NCBI RefSeq assembly: GCF_000247695.1 | Contig: NW_004624795.1 | Span: 10,528,971 to 10,592,970, forward strand | Length of the DNA stretch: 64,000 bases | Source of the DNA: Heterocephalus glaber | Taxonomy: Eukaryota; Chordata; Mammalia; Rodentia; Bathyergidae | Direction of reading: 5' to 3' | Part shown: piece after piece, positions 46,442 to 59,472 of the stretch | Numbering within the stretch: the first letter of the stretch is position 1 | How the letters are laid out: every line of letters starts with the position of its first letter | Notes under the pieces: model-generated | Seen by the model: only the letters and a program-made list of their open reading frames with translations | Told to the model about the DNA's origin: nothing | The model's database searches: none | Position numbers and translations under genes: made by a program

Positions 46442-49399
46442 TATTTTAAGATGAGAAAGCAAATATTTGTTGGTGGAGGCTCCATTCCATCCTGTGTTGA
46501 AAACTCCCAGTTTAATGCTCATGTCCTGTTATCAGTCTTGCTCCCTAACCATAGCATCACATCTTTACCTTCCATCCCCAGGATAATATGGTTATGCAAG
46601 CACCATGGACTTTTTGTACCCCCATAACCACCACTAATTTTCAAAACCATCCCAACTCTGCATATGTCCCAGTAAACCAGAGTGGGCATTTGCTAACATG
46701 GCTCTTCTAGCTGTAGGTCCTCCTGCCACTCAAACAGAGTGCAGTGCCCCCAAGCCCCTTCTATGTAGAAGCACTGTGGAGAATGAGTTCTGAAGAATCT
46801 CCTGGGAATGGGTCTCAAAATATAAAAGACTGGAGGCCACTGCCCTTTCTCTGAATCTGGAGTTCCTAGCCCACTGGGAAGTGTGTAATTTTTTCCTTGG
46901 AAGTAGATATCATGGACTCCCAGGATGACTCACAAGGCTAGTCACAGTGCAAGTTTCCCCCCCAATAATCAGTGCTATCCTTTCTTTGGGCGGCATCCGT
47001 GACTTGGGAAGGAAGCAAAACAAGGAAAGAAGGGAGAGGGTCCCCTTGTGAGCTTCTCCCACGAAGGGGATGGAGGGAAGGAAGATGGATCCACCATGTT
47101 TGAACGTCACTATGCAGCTAAACAGTCGCTCCTCTCTTTTTCATGTTGGCTCTTTCGGTAACCCTGGGAGATACTCAGGGTAGAACAAACAAGGAAAGAG
47201 AATGGGGATGGGGAGCCCTGGCCAAGGCCAGAGTGTGTCTCACCCTCCCTGTGTCCCCAAGGCTGTGTGTGCCGACCGGAGCCCAGTTCTGTGTGGGTAG
47301 GGAAGAGCTGGCCTGGGTCCCTCAGTCCCTGCAGCCATAATCCAGGGTCTCCAGCTAGAACTAAAGAATTTGGAATAAAGTTTTAAAAACATAAATTCCT
47401 CTGACGGTTTGCTGACTCCTCAACCTGCATCCGGGTGCTTGTCTACCCGAAGCTGTTGATCCTTGAGGGAGAAGCCGGGGCTCACTTGGCTCCAGATGAG
47501 AGAGGATTTTCTTTCTCAAAATAGGGCTCCCCCCGACTCTTCTCCTCCTGCAACCTGGCGCTCTTCTTCCTAACTTTTCTGTTTCTGGCTTTGCAGCCAG
47601 AAGGTATGCGTCCTTTGACAAGGCTTCTGGGACAGCTCACGGATGCCCCTCCCTGGCTCCAGCCCTTACCTGAGCCGCACCCCAGAAACCTTGTCCCATT
47701 CCTTTCCGATCCCTGTCTCCCCTGTGCCCTCCCCAGAACTGCAGAGGGAAGCAGAGGCGCAGAAAGGCCTCAGGGAAAAGTACCCGTAAAAGACCAAAGT
47801 GCTTTCTTTCTTTTGAATGAAGATGAATCTCAGAAATGGAGAATTTAATTTAGGAGAGGAGACGGGGGGGGGGCGGTGAGAGCAAAGGAGATGACACTTC
47901 CCTTGGCATCAGAGTCCACAGCAGGAGCCTTGGGTTCAGGCTTTTTGGGTACTGGGGCGCTCTCCTGGCCCTCGGTCTCTCATCTCCTGCTTTCTCCGCC
48001 TCCCCTCCCCTCCTTTGCCTTCTGCTTTTCCTTCCTTGGATGTGCGGTGGAGGGAGAGGCAGGTGTGAAGAAGACCCTGGAGGGCTCCACAGGGAAAGCT
48101 AGGATGGAGACTCAAGGCCCCAGGCAGTGGATAGGAAGAGGAACGTGCAGACGGGAGCCCGAACCTCCTGGCACCAACAGTGTCCTTCACACCCACCATG
48201 GTCACAAGACCATTCACTAAGGGGTCTGTGTGAACAGGAAACGCATTTGTCACTGGCAGAAACGAACCCCCAAAGCACTTGTAGGATCACACAATGTTCG
48301 AGTCAGAGGATGCATTTACTATATTCCATCTGTAAACGCTTTCATTCTCCAGATGAGAGCCTTGTGGCCTTGAGAAGGAATGTGACTTGTGGAATGTTCT
48401 ACCCAGCTACACACAATCACAGTACAGCACCCCCTGTTTCCCAGGCCAGACTGTTCAATACAACACTCCAGCTTTCTTTTTTGCTGTTTCCCAATGGATT
48501 CAAAGGGGAAAGATAGTCTGATTCCTGTTTTGCAAATGGAGAAACAAAGGCATGAAGACCCTCATTCCTTACATCGACTCGCATCCAGGACTAAGCTTAG
48601 CCATTTCATATCCCAATCCTACCCACCCTCTAGGACGCCGAAATCCGCTTTACCATGGAATCTTCCCCAGCTTCCCAGCTGGAAGCACTGCCTCCCTCCT
48701 CTGACCTGCGCTCCACTTCCACCCCAAGCTCTCCCTCTGTCCCACGTTTGAAGGCTGACTTCCTCCAATGTGGTTTAAATACACTTGCCCATAGTGCAGT
48801 CTCTTCCACAAGGATGTCAGCATCTTGGACGGCAGAAATTGGATGTCATGGATTGCAACCAAACCTAATCCTAACAAATTCAATGTGTGCTATTTATTTG
48901 TTTAATGCACTTCTGTGTTTTCACATTCCTTTTGCAGGTTTTTTAAAACAAAACAAAAAAATTTAGGAGGAATAGAATCTAATTACTTGGAACCCTGTGA
49001 CTCAACAAAGCCTGCCTTACCACATAGACCCTTCCCCTAAACAGCAAAACTTAATGCCTCCTGCTCTCCCCAACCAGATACAAACCAAGATCTGGACTGG
49101 CAGAGTGATTAGCCCTGGGTGTCAGCAAAAACAGTGTCTGAAGTGATTTCAAAGGGGCTGAGATCAATGTTCTTTATCATTCAACCATTTTCTCTGATTT
49201 TGGAGAAAAAGTGGGGGATTTTTTTCCCCAATTTTTTACCAGTTACAATAGAAATTATGAAACTTCTGTTGGAGGCATTTTAGTGGAAATTTTCAGCTAT
49301 GGAGACTTAAGAAAGCTGCTAGAATAGACTCTTAAGAGAAACAGAGATATGGGCAATGTTGTAATTTGGGGAATTCATTGGGAAATGGGTGTTTTCTTG
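46442..49399. other. Intergenic sequence with only MIR-like scraps
   Basis: A MIR-like segment may lie around 48290-48420 (a 'tctccagatgagagccttgtgg' type phrase). Otherwise no repeat or gene is recognised. GC-rich open frames at 47.6-48.5 kb show no domain. Confidence 0.45.
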
Positions 49400-49594
49400 T
49401 GTTTTATTTTGTTCTGGCCATGCCGAGGATCAAATCCAAGGGCACTCTGCTGCTCAGCTATACCCCTACCCCTTATTATTTTATTTGGAGACAAAGTCTC
49501 ACTAAGTTTTCCAGGTGGCTCTCAAACGTATGATGTTCCTGCCTCAGCCTCCCGAATAGCTGGGATTACGGGCAAGTGCCACCACAGTGGGCTG
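49400..49594 (-). mobile_element. B1-ID dimeric SINE
   Basis: On + it reads ctggccatgccgaggatcaa (antisense ID half), then a T-rich linker (ttattattttatttgg), then agacaaagtctcactaagtt and cctcagcctcccgaatagct, gggattacgggcaagtgcca (antisense B1 half). Same architecture as 20590-20800 in the opposite orientation. Confidence 0.88.
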
Positions 49595-50351
49595 AATGTA
49601 ACTGCCACTACCTTCATGTAAATATTAAAATTCCCACTTCTAAATCTATTGCCTTAGGTGAAGAAAGTTTTAAAATTAAAACAATAAAAAGTTCTCCAAT
49701 CAAATGTACATAAAAGTAGCTTGATAAATCTATGCTGTTTACAGAGCATGAATATTTAAAGAAGGCCCGATGCAAGTCATTAACAAATTTCCAAAACTTA
49801 AGCATGAACATAAAATCGATAATATTATTATTCCTTATTGCAACAGACCAGTATGCAGGTATGAGGTTTTTTTTTCCTTTAAAAACACATTCACATAATT
49901 AAAAAGTATCAGTTTACTACTCTTTGCCCAGTTTACTATTTATTTATCTTACTGGCAAGAGTATGAATATGACACTCAATAAAAGAAAAAAAATGTATGG
50001 TTTTCTGGCCATTAATTATCACTCTTTTTATTTTATGATTATTACTGGAAATAATTGCATTGAACAGAGGAGAGGAAGTAAAGAGCTATCTGCTCCCAGT
50101 ACAGCCCTGTTGCTCCTTGCTATGGGCACAAGATCTTCCCAACCCTCTGACAAGAGGTACCCACCACCAACAGCATTTTGAAAATGAAGCTCCAATAGAG
50201 CAATGCCTCTGGTAACTAAGTGTGTTTATTGGGGTTTCCTTGCTAAATTGTGGTCATTTTAGCTCTGGGTCCTTGTCCAGTTTTGCAAGTGTGAAATGAG
50301 GGAGACACTGTCCTCTCTCAGAAACCCCTATAATTGGTTAAAGGGCTCCTT

Positions 50352-50540
50352 CTCCATCTTGGTACTGTTGACATTCAGGGCCAGATAATGCTTTGTTAGA
50401 GGACCCATCCCAGGCATTGTCAGATCTTTTTTATCTGCATCTGTAGCCTCCACCCTCTAAATACCAGTAATACTCCCCCACCTCCCCAATTATAACAACC
50501 AAGACTGACTCCAGAAAGCAGCCCAGTTGAGAACCTCTAC
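50352..50540 (-). mobile_element. MER5A hAT-Charlie transposon
   Basis: Almost the complete element in antisense: 'gtactgttgacattcagggc', 'cagataatgctttgttagag', 'cctccaccctctaaatacca', 'gtaatactcccccacctccc', ending 'gcccagttgagaacctct'. The length of about 190 bp equals the consensus length. Confidence 0.87.
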
Positions 50541-51519
50541 ATTAGACTGGGATTCAGTGGTCCATAGTTGAAATAGCCCTGGAGTGGAAGTTGAGCAAGG
50601 CTCCTACCTTTGCTGAGCCTCCATTTTCTGCATCTGTAAAGTTAGAATAATAACACCTATTTTGATTTGACGTTCAAAAATGGTAATGCATGTGAAAATG
50701 ACTTGTACTGCTGTGTAAGGTCATTATTATAGACAGGTCAAAAATTTTACGCTGCACTCAATTTTTGTGTGGGTGGGGGGATGCAGCTCTTAAAATGATC
50801 TATAATTGACTTAATCTTTGAGTCCCCCAAAACTTAATTGGCCAATTAAAGGTAATTTCTTCTTTTCGATTTAAAATAGGCTATTTCACTCAACTTAATC
50901 TCTTTGAGTCAGAAATTCAATCAATGCAAAGTACAAATATCCAGGACAGTGCCTCTCAAGGCATCTCTCCATAGTTTATATCTGAGTGCAGGTGTAAATT
51001 ACAAATCTCATGGTAGAAAAGGAAGGAATCTCTGGTCCACATGATGGCCCCAGGTCTGCCCTGCTTTCTGGGACATTTTGATTTGGTTCCTGAGGATACC
51101 CCTGGGAAGAGAAGCTCCCCATATTCTTTTGAGATTTGTGTGTGGAGATTCTTGCACTCTGCAGCTGCCTTCCTGGCTTTCTAGACTGTTCTAGGCTTCC
51201 ATTTTTTTTCAGCTTCTGCCTCTCCCTGAGGAGACTTCAGATGTGTTTCCTGCACCAGTCTAGAGTGTGTAAATATTAGCAAGTGAGACCTCTGGTCCAT
51301 TCACCTGGACACTTTCCTTAGCCCTGGTCACCCGCTACACTGCGTATCCTAGATGCTGCACTGGGCCAATCATGAACCATTTCTAATATATTTGTACTTA
51401 CCAAGGGTACACAATCCTGTTTTCTTGTCTGCATGGTCCTGCGGAACATCTTTCTTTCCCTCCAAATAGAAACAATCCTAGGTTTGCCCTTGAGTGGAGG
51501 GTGAAAAACACCCACTTGT

Positions 51520-51606
51520 TGGGCCGGGGATTTAGCTCAGTGGTTCCGATGCCTGTCTTGCAAGCACAAGGACCTGAGTTCGATCCCCAGTACCAAATGA
51601 AAAAAC
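51520..51606 (+). mobile_element. ID-type tRNA-derived SINE
   Basis: Body gggccggggatttagctcag to gttcgatccccagtaccaaa with a short tail. Both promoter boxes are intact. Perfect 15-bp duplications (aaaacacccacttgt) lie at 51505-51519 and 51607-51621. Confidence 0.96.
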
Positions 51607-52819
51607 AAAACACCCACTTGTACCTCTGGCCTTGCCTTCCCCCTCTTCTGAGTCTCCTCAGACATGAAAATCTTTTCCTGTCCTTTCCTGCTGAGTGGAA
51701 GTCCTACTAACATCATGTCTTCCTTCTGCCCTCATCTATGGAACATCTTTTTTGCAGTGGCAATATGGCAGAAGGCTTTGGGGAAATGGATTTATCAATG
51801 AGAGAAAAAGACATTAAGAAGTACTCCGCAAATATTACCAGTTACAGAGAGGCTTCGGGGACAGGTAATGGTAAAGTAAAATCCTCTGAAAATGAAAAGT
51901 GTGTTCCAAATTGTCTTCATTCTTCAGCGAACTGTCCTACACAGAAGTCAACTCCTGCTCTCAACAAGCAAAACCTGTCCTCAGTGACATGTCTTAAAGT
52001 TTGAAAATTTCCTTGCCCTTCTTAGTTTTCCTTCCTTCTGTTCTCTTCTACCTTGTTTTTCCATTGCCGTCTCTCCTCTGTCTGGATCTGTTTCCTGTGT
52101 GGCCCACTGTGGAGAATTGTCCCTGGAAGAAGGCCCTTGGGTTAGCAGAGGGCTCCCTGACTGCCTTCTCATCTCTGGGGAAGCCAGGCTCACACAGCTG
52201 CTCTGGGAGATCAGCCAAGCATGTGGAGCTTCTGCAGAGGATGCAGGACGACATCCCCTCAAGGAAAAGCCATTCCAGTGCATTTCTTCAAAATTGCGTA
52301 AGAGGGCCATGGCAGACGTCATGCTTCTTTTCATGCCCAGCCACCTCAGGAAGCAATTCCCAGTGGCTCCATCAGTGGCCCCCTTTGAAAATTCCAACTC
52401 TTTAACCTGTTCAGGGCCCACTGTGTATTCGTGGAAGCACTCTGAAGCTAATGCTACATGCATGTGCCTGTGTGTGCGCTGACACATGCATCACATGCAC
52501 ATATGCATTCATGAACACACCTCCCTTGGACTCTCTTTAGAAGCCTGGATTTATATAATGGAACTTCCTCTACCACGTGGACTAAAATAACCCTGGCAGC
52601 CCTTTCTGGGTGGATTTTAATTAGGAAAGACATAGCGTTTAAATTATGCTTATTACTTTCAGTTACTTGTGCAGGCTGTGGGTCTAGGAAAGGCAAGGGA
52701 GTCATGTGAGTTGGATTTTTTTTAATGAGATGGCTGTGGGGGGGGGATTGCCTAGGGCTCTTTTAGTCTCCTAGGCAGCTTGGCTGAGGAAGAAAGTCCA
52801 AGTTTTGGTATCATCATCA

Positions 52820-52925
52820 TGACTAACATTCCTTGAGTGCCCATTCCGTGCCAAAATCTTGGCTAATGAGCATTTTATAGTCATCGTCTCATTTAGTCAA
52901 AAGAGTTTGACTAATAGATCCTATT
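52820..52925 (-). repeat. MIR SINE relic
   Basis: Antisense MIR phrases: 'ccttgagtgcccattccgtg', 'gagcattttatagtcatcgt', 'ctcatttagtc'. Confidence 0.6.
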
Positions 52926-53459
52926 TGGAACTATTTCTAGAGAAATAGCACCTTAGTGTGAATTAAGGGTTTCTCCCCAGAGCCACCCTGTACCTACTAT
53001 AGATAGCGCCTAGTTAGCAATACACATGTGATGATTGAAATATACTTAAATGAAGGAGTAAATGTGGTTGATGTTCTCAGAATGAATCAGATGCAGAAGA
53101 ATTATGTGTGGGAATGGCATTCTGGCCACACACTTTGCTTTTGAGTGTATAGATAGATAGCATATCATCCCAGTCTCTAATGGATGGCTAATATTTCGGC
53201 GAGATTTAAAATTTGAGAGAAATAAGAGAACTTCTCTCCCCTGACTCCCTCTGAAATTTCTTTAATTATAATGTGTCTATAATAGTAATATCTACCCAGA
53301 GAGTTTTCTAAGGATCTTAAAAGATCAGATGTGTAGCCAAGCAGATTTTTTTTTCTTTATGTTGCTGTGAAGGAGTTTGGAGACTCACATACATTAGATG
53401 ACTTCTACTGTGGTTACTCATTTAACCGTTCAACAAGTGCTTATTGATTATCATTATGG

Positions 53460-54180
53460 GCTGTACTATATTCTAGATGACATGAATACAACGTTGAATG
53501 GGCCAATGAGTGCGACAGGAAAGACATAAGAAACAAATAAATAAAATAATATCAGGGTGCAATAAATGCTATGAAGAGTGTAAAAGAAAACGAAGTGAAA
53601 AGGCTATAAAGAAGGTAAGGAGGGGCTGGGGATTTAGCTCAGTGGTTTCACCACCTGCTGCACAAGCACGAGGACCCAAGTTTGATCCCTGGTACCCCCC
53701 TGCCCCCCAAAAAGAAGAAGAAGGTAAGGAACTCTAAACGAGACAGTCAGGAAAGACTCCAGTATCTTCTAAGCTGAGACTCTGAACAGAAGACGAAGAA
53801 GCTATGCCTAAATCTGAGGGAAGAATAGTTAAGTCCACAAAACAGCAAAGGCAAAGGTCTTTTGGCAGAACTAATGCCAGGACAGACATCAGCTCAGTGA
53901 GTTTAGAGAGGGGGAAGTACAGAGGTCCAGGACAGAGCTAGAGGAGAAGGCAAATAGATGCTGCATCATGAAAGATGTTACAAGACTCAGTAAGGAGTTT
54001 GGGTTTCATTTAAATGCAGTGAAGATATTTGGAAAGTTTTAACAGGGGAGTGGCATACTCTGATTTACATTTTTAAAAGAACCCGCTGGCTGCCATATGG
54101 AGAATGAATTATAGTGAGGCATACATGAAATTGGGATGGGCAAAGGCAGAGGGGATGGTGGCTGGGACTAGGGGATAGCA
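53460..54180 (+). repeat. Old mammalian interspersed repeat (family not named)
   Basis: The order of phrases matches a common old repeat: 'gtgcaataaatgctatgaag', 'gtcaggaaagactcc', 'caaaggcaaaggtctttt', 'taaggagtttgggtttcatt', 'aacaggggagtggcatactc', 'tgatttacatttttaaaaga' and 'acccgctggctgcc'. An ID SINE interrupts it at 53622. Its family is not recalled with certainty. Confidence 0.55.
53622..53717 (+). mobile_element. ID-type tRNA-derived SINE
   Basis: Body ggggctggggatttagctca to gtttgatccctggtacc, then a C-run and an A/G-rich tail. Perfect 13-bp duplications (aagaaggtaagga) lie at 53609-53621 and 53718-53730. Confidence 0.95.
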
Positions 54181-54689
54181 ACACAATGGAAAGGTTTGGA
54201 CCCGGGGGTAAGTAAGGGAACTGGAACCAGCACCTAGGCCTGTCCACCTCTGACCTACCCCATGCCAAAATGAATACTTTGGCTTTTCCTTTCATGAATG
54301 CATTTCCCCCTTCGTGCTTTCTGCTGAGCTATAAGGTCCCTGAGGACTGCCAAGATTTACACAGGCGCAAGAGGAGCATTGGGCATGATAATGTATTCAT
54401 CGGCATCTCAAGGACCCCCCTGGCTTCTAGGCTTGGGGCTCTTCACTCCAGAAGGAGGAAGTCTGAGGAATTCAAATGGGTTATATCCAGGAAGAAAGAG
54501 GTCCATTTCCACTTAATATCAAAGAGCTTGCTGGCAGCACAAGGAGAGAATCCTTGGATGGAGCATGTCTGGGAGGGAGAAGATGAGTGGGAGCTGGGGC
54601 CCTCAGATGCCTGGAGGGGAGCACGGCCCCTACACCTGCAGGGAAGCCCTAGACAGCCTTTCGCTAGTTACTAACCTTTCCAGTTCCAC

Positions 54690-54895
54690 ATTCCCCAAAT
54701 GCCCTGTCTGTACTGCCATCATTGTATTCCAGACACCATTATGATATTATATTACATATTCCACTTATTCTGATTCTTTGTAGCTCTGTCTCCCCCACTG
54801 GTGCATGGTCTCCTTGGAAAATATCTTATTTACTTTCACAAACTTGGATCACATCAAGGAACTTGGCACTCAGTCAGCAATCAGTAAAAACCTCA
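54690..54895 (+). repeat. LINE L2 3' relic
   Basis: It contains 'tctgtctcccccactggtgc', 'atggtctccttggaaaat', 'aggaacttggcactcagtca' and 'gcaatcagtaaa'. This follows the L2 3' order (clear start of a 'tctgtctcccccactagact' type phrase). Confidence 0.6.
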
Positions 54896-56169
54896 ACAGT
54901 TAGATGTGTGACATTCTTAAAGGACCAAAGCACTTTTCTAAGATCTTAATCTCTATTAGTCACACAGCCTTCGAAGAAAATATTGACAGCCATAGACCCA
55001 GAAAAAGTAATTTTAATATACAATTAAAACACTTTTTTACAGCTGGGAAAATTGAAGAGCAGAAAGCAGAAACGACTTAACTAATGCTACCACATTCGAC
55101 TGAGACAGTCACGCCAAGAGCCCAGGTGTCCTGACTCCCCCTGTCCCACTTCTGCTGTGCCAGGGCAGAGTGAGCGAAAATGCCACACAGAGGGTGCAAA
55201 GGTAACAAGGCCATATGAAGAACAGGCCCTGGGAACAATTCTTAGAAAACAGATGGCTGCCAGGATAATAGGTTCTTCCCGAGGCTGTTGTGATCATGCC
55301 AGGCCCTGTCCTGGGCAGTCCAGGAAGACCCAAAATGGGACTGAAATCCTGAAGTTTGGTGACTACTGCATTGTCTCAGAGAGCTAGGTAATAATACCAA
55401 GCATTGTGTTCAGGAATTTGAACCTAATTGTAGTCACTAATTAGCTCATTTTCAACCTCCTGGGTTTGAGCACCTCAGAGCAGCCCAACTCTGTCTTTGC
55501 ATACTGGTTTAATTAGGGCAAAGTCCCCAGGGGATGTGGGGACCTGGAAGCTCCTCAGAGCCTGCCTTTTCTGGATGCCTCAAACAGAAGGAAGCACACA
55601 TTTCTAGATTTATCCTGTCCCCTCCCACTTTCGGGGGTGGTGAGGAGGAAGAAGGAAGAAAGAGAAAGGAGCAGAGAGTGGCTGGAAAGAGAAGGACTAA
55701 GAAAATTACTCCTCACAATTCTGCGGTCTTTACAGACTGCAAGAAGCTTCTCCACTGGTTATCTGGTAGACCAGATGCTCCAGCAGCCCCGAAGGCAGGT
55801 TGACAATGGTTCACACTCCATTTTACAGAGGAGGGACCTTGAGAGGAACAAAGAGACACTGTTCCCTGCAATATCCTGCTCCCCCCCCCCGCCCCCAAAA
55901 TCCATTTCCAGCGGTTGGTTGGGCACATTTTGGTGAAGGGTATTAGGAAGTCCACAAAACAAGCAATGAGGAAGCATTATGAACAACTTGCTCAGGTGAC
56001 TGTGTTGTGGGATTAGCCACTGGGTGAGAGTTAGGGTGAATATCCTATTCTTGTCCTTTTTCTTTTTTACCAATCTGCAATTAACCTAGGCAGTGAATCA
56101 AGGTTTTCTGTATGAGGAACATTTTTTATAAGCATCTAATAAAAGCTGTGGATTCTTCCTCTGGAATAA

Positions 56170-56625
56170 AGTACTTGTAGTGGGTTGAATAGTGTTCCCC
56201 TAAAATTCATGTCTACCCAGAATATGACCTTATTTGGATATCAGGTCTTTGCAGATGTAATTTGTTAAGATGAGGTCATGCTGGATTAGGGTGGGCCCTA
56301 AATCCAACACCCTGGGTCCTTAGAAGAAAATCAGAGAGCACATAGACATGGAGCTGATAGGTACAGAGAAAATCATGTGAAGATGAAGAGAAAGTATCAG
56401 TGATACAGCTACAGCCCAAAGAACACCAGGGATTGCAGGAGGCTACAGGAAGCTAGGAGGAGGTGAGAAAGGACTCTCCCCTAAAGTACTCAGAGGGGCT
56501 CCTATTGACCTCTCCATCTCAGACTTCTCTTCTCCAGAACTATGAGACAACACATTACCATTGTTTTAAGGTATCCAGCTGGTAATATTGCTTGAACCCA
56601 TACAGTATTAAACACCTGGACCTGG
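56170..56625 (+). mobile_element. MLT1-like LTR (ERVL-MaLR)
   Basis: A non-coding LTR with the MLT1-type order: 'gggttgaatagtgttcccct', 'aaaattcatgtctacccaga', 'gaccttatttggatatcagg', 'gattagggtgggccctaaat', 'tccttagaagaaaatcagag', 'tctccagaactatgagac' and 'ttgttttaaggtatccagct'. No internal retroviral sequence is attached, so it is a solo LTR. Confidence 0.75.
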
Positions 56626-56863
56626 TGGAGTACTACACACCCTGCTCTCTTAGGGAAATCCAACCACTTGCAGCTCTCTGAAGATATCCTGCTTTGCGTG
56701 CCCAGTTGACTCTGTCTGCCTGCAGTGCCTTCCTCCTTCTTCTCTTATGCAGTGCTTGCTCTTTCTGCAGCTAAGTCCAGGTAACCTTTCTTCCGCAGTC
56801 CTTCCTGGATCACCTCCCAGTCCCAGGCTGGCTGAACATGGTCTCTTCCATGTTTGCATAGAC

Positions 56864-56947
56864 CAGTGATGGTGAACCTTTTAGAGCTTTCAATGATCCA
56901 AACACCCTGCTGTGGCATGTGTGTGTGCCATAGATTTGCCACCACTG
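56864..56947 (-). mobile_element. Short hAT-like MITE, copy 3 (inverted)
   Basis: The reverse complement aligns with copy 2 along its whole length. On + it reads cagtgatggtgaacctttta at the start and gatttgccaccactg at the end. The 8-bp flanks gcatagac (56856-56863) and ccatagac (56948-56955) match at seven of eight positions. Confidence 0.8.
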
Positions 56948-58544
56948 CCATAGACCCTTCTAATACAATGGTGATAGTTACATTGATCCCTGTCTGTTTA
57001 ATAGGCTATGGTGCTGACCGAGAACAGGCACTCTGCATTTTAGCTTAAGTGCCCAGCCCCCTGTAGTCAGTCAATATATGATGGAACAGAGGTGCCTCTG
57101 TTGAGCAGAGAAACATCATTAGGTACCAAGTGGATCGAGGACAGCACTGGCCAGCAGTGAGAGCTCCATTGGATTATAGCTGTTGGGTGTGGCCAGTGCA
57201 GCACTGGAGACAAACGCATTAACCACACTGTGGAAAGGCCCTGACTCTCTCCCTGCAGCTATTTCACATGCGCTATATTCCCCCGGGGACTGAGACCCAG
57301 ACTTCATTCCTTCAGCTTATAGCACATGTTCTAAAAGAACAAGATTGTCTAAAACCTGGGAGTCTGGAGGTGCAGGCCTTAGGCTCTGATAGGGACCTTG
57401 TGTGTGATCTAAATGACCTAAACACATTTACCTTGCTGTCGGGATCTCAGTTGTCATCTACAAATTGGAAGAGCAACCGGCTAGGATTCTAGGTGAGTCT
57501 CCTCTTCTCAGATCCCACAGAGTGAAAGAATATGGGTGCCCTGCTAACATAATAGTCTTGCATTTTTGCTTTCCCTACCATTTGAATAATACCAGAATCC
57601 TTCCCTCTTGTACTGCCGAGCCTGATCCCTTTTGCATCATGACTATGGCTCTATTCCTAATAGTTCAAAAGGCATGGAAGAGAAAGGTAAGCCACCCTTC
57701 TAACTACCCTGACCATTTTCTTCCTTCAAGAGTTGTAATTCTGGGTCCTGAGGAAAACAGAACAAATGAAAACAAGCTTTTAAAAAATGAAAAGACAACT
57801 AACTTCCTTCTGAGTATTGTCATTAAAGACCAGATGTCCAGTGGGGAGAGGCCCTAAAACAAAGCAGCTGTTTGCCCAATGCTCCCCAGGCATCCTTTCC
57901 CACAGCCCCTGAGACCAAAAGTTCCAGTGCTTTTCACCCTAATGATGGGAGCTGCATCTGCACCACATGTGTCCTGGGCTTTAAAGTCACCTGTTTGGTA
58001 TGTGAGGACCATCCTGACACTGCTGCACTGTTCCCTCAGGAACAGACTGCCTCCCTTCTCCTAGAAAATTCCTACTCAGTCTTAGCTCCAAAGTTACCTC
58101 TTCCCTGTTGCTTTTATTCTTAGAGTCGGTCTTTCATCTGTGCTCGAAGATAAGGACAGCTAACATTTATACATCTATTGTGCATCCACCATGTGCTACA
58201 TACAGTCTTCTCAGCCTCAGAACTAGGAATAGCTGGGTTTCTTCTTCAGAACTCCTCTGCATTTATCTTGGCACAGTGAATCATCTAACTAACCATATTT
58301 CCTTTCTTCATTGCTTTCAATGCTCAGAAGCTCAAAGCAAAATTTGTGACCCAGTGCTAGCAAGTACACCAAATCTTATGATGGGATCCCATGTCCTAAC
58401 CTTATCGTTTTTTCCCCATACCCTGATTTTCTTTTTAACCCTGAGTCAAATATTGACCTTCAAAAAAACATTTCACCAAGTTAATTTTTGTTTTGGGCAG
58501 GTAACTTCTAATCCTGTCTGAAATGGATCATAGTACAAACAATA

Positions 58545-58665
58545 AAAAGACATCACATATACACATCTGTAATTTTAAAAATAATCTTGCAAGTGTCAGG
58601 ACAAATGGGGCTCAGAGGGGTTACATAACTTATTTAAGATCACACATTTTTTTAAGTCAAGGAGC
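58545..58665 (-). repeat. MIR SINE relic
   Basis: Antisense MIR phrases: 'aaatggggctcagaggggtt', 'acataacttatttaagatca', 'cacat'. Confidence 0.55.
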
Positions 58666-58724
58666 TAAGAGTCAAATCTGTATCCATATGACTTCAAAGC
58701 TCCTGCTTACATAGTCATAATTAC

Positions 58725-58925
58725 TTATACTTAGTAAGCATTTACTACATAGAGCTCAGGCTGTGGATCCTACATGTAGCATCTCATTTATCCACATAAC
58801 AATCCTAGGAAGCAGCTATTATTAATACAACCATTCTACAGATGAAAAAGTGAGGTTCAGTGAGACTGTAATTTGTCTAAGATCCTCAGCTAATGCTGAC
58901 TGAGATTCAAACCCACACAGCTTGA
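58725..58925 (-). repeat. MIR SINE relic
   Basis: Well-preserved antisense MIR: 'gtagcatctcatttatccac', 'ataacaatcctaggaagcag', 'ctattattaata', 'acagatgaaaaagtgaggtt', 'aatttgtctaagatcctcag', 'attcaaacccacacag'. Confidence 0.82.
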
Positions 58926-59389
58926 ACTTTGAATCTCTGAACCCTTTTCAGCCTCTCTTACTTGCAACACAGGTAGGGATACAAAAACAGATTTCAAATT
59001 AAGTGTTGTTTAACTTCCTTTAAATGCCCAGCTGCATGGTTATTATCAGAAAGTTTTATCATCTGACAAATCCTATTGGAGAAATGGTTTTCTGAGTTTC
59101 ACAGTTCTTCGTGGAGCAGATGGATCAAAAACATAAAGTCTGTGTGCAGCACTGGATTTGAAATGCCAGCCTGAGAACTCACAGAGAGAAACATACCTAG
59201 CATCCAAAGGGTGGAAATAAAAACCTTTGGGCAGGAAGGTCATCTCTGCCCGTGGGCGCCATCTGGTAGTAAATATGGGAAATGGCTCTCAGAAAGAAAT
59301 AGACATACAAAATGAAATTCCCTAAAGTATAATTTATTGGACTTCTGTGTACTGTTTACTGCATGTTTTTTTCTTTCATACAAAATCTG

Positions 59390-59472
59390 TAACACAGACA
59401 TCATTTGATTTTACTAACAAGAAAGTTAAAACTCAAAGATATTAATTAACTTGCCAAGAGATTTGACCACAA
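59390..59472 (-). repeat. MIR SINE relic
   Basis: Antisense MIR core: 'gattttactaacaagaaagt', 'taaaactcaaagat', 'attaacttgccaagag'. Confidence 0.5.
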
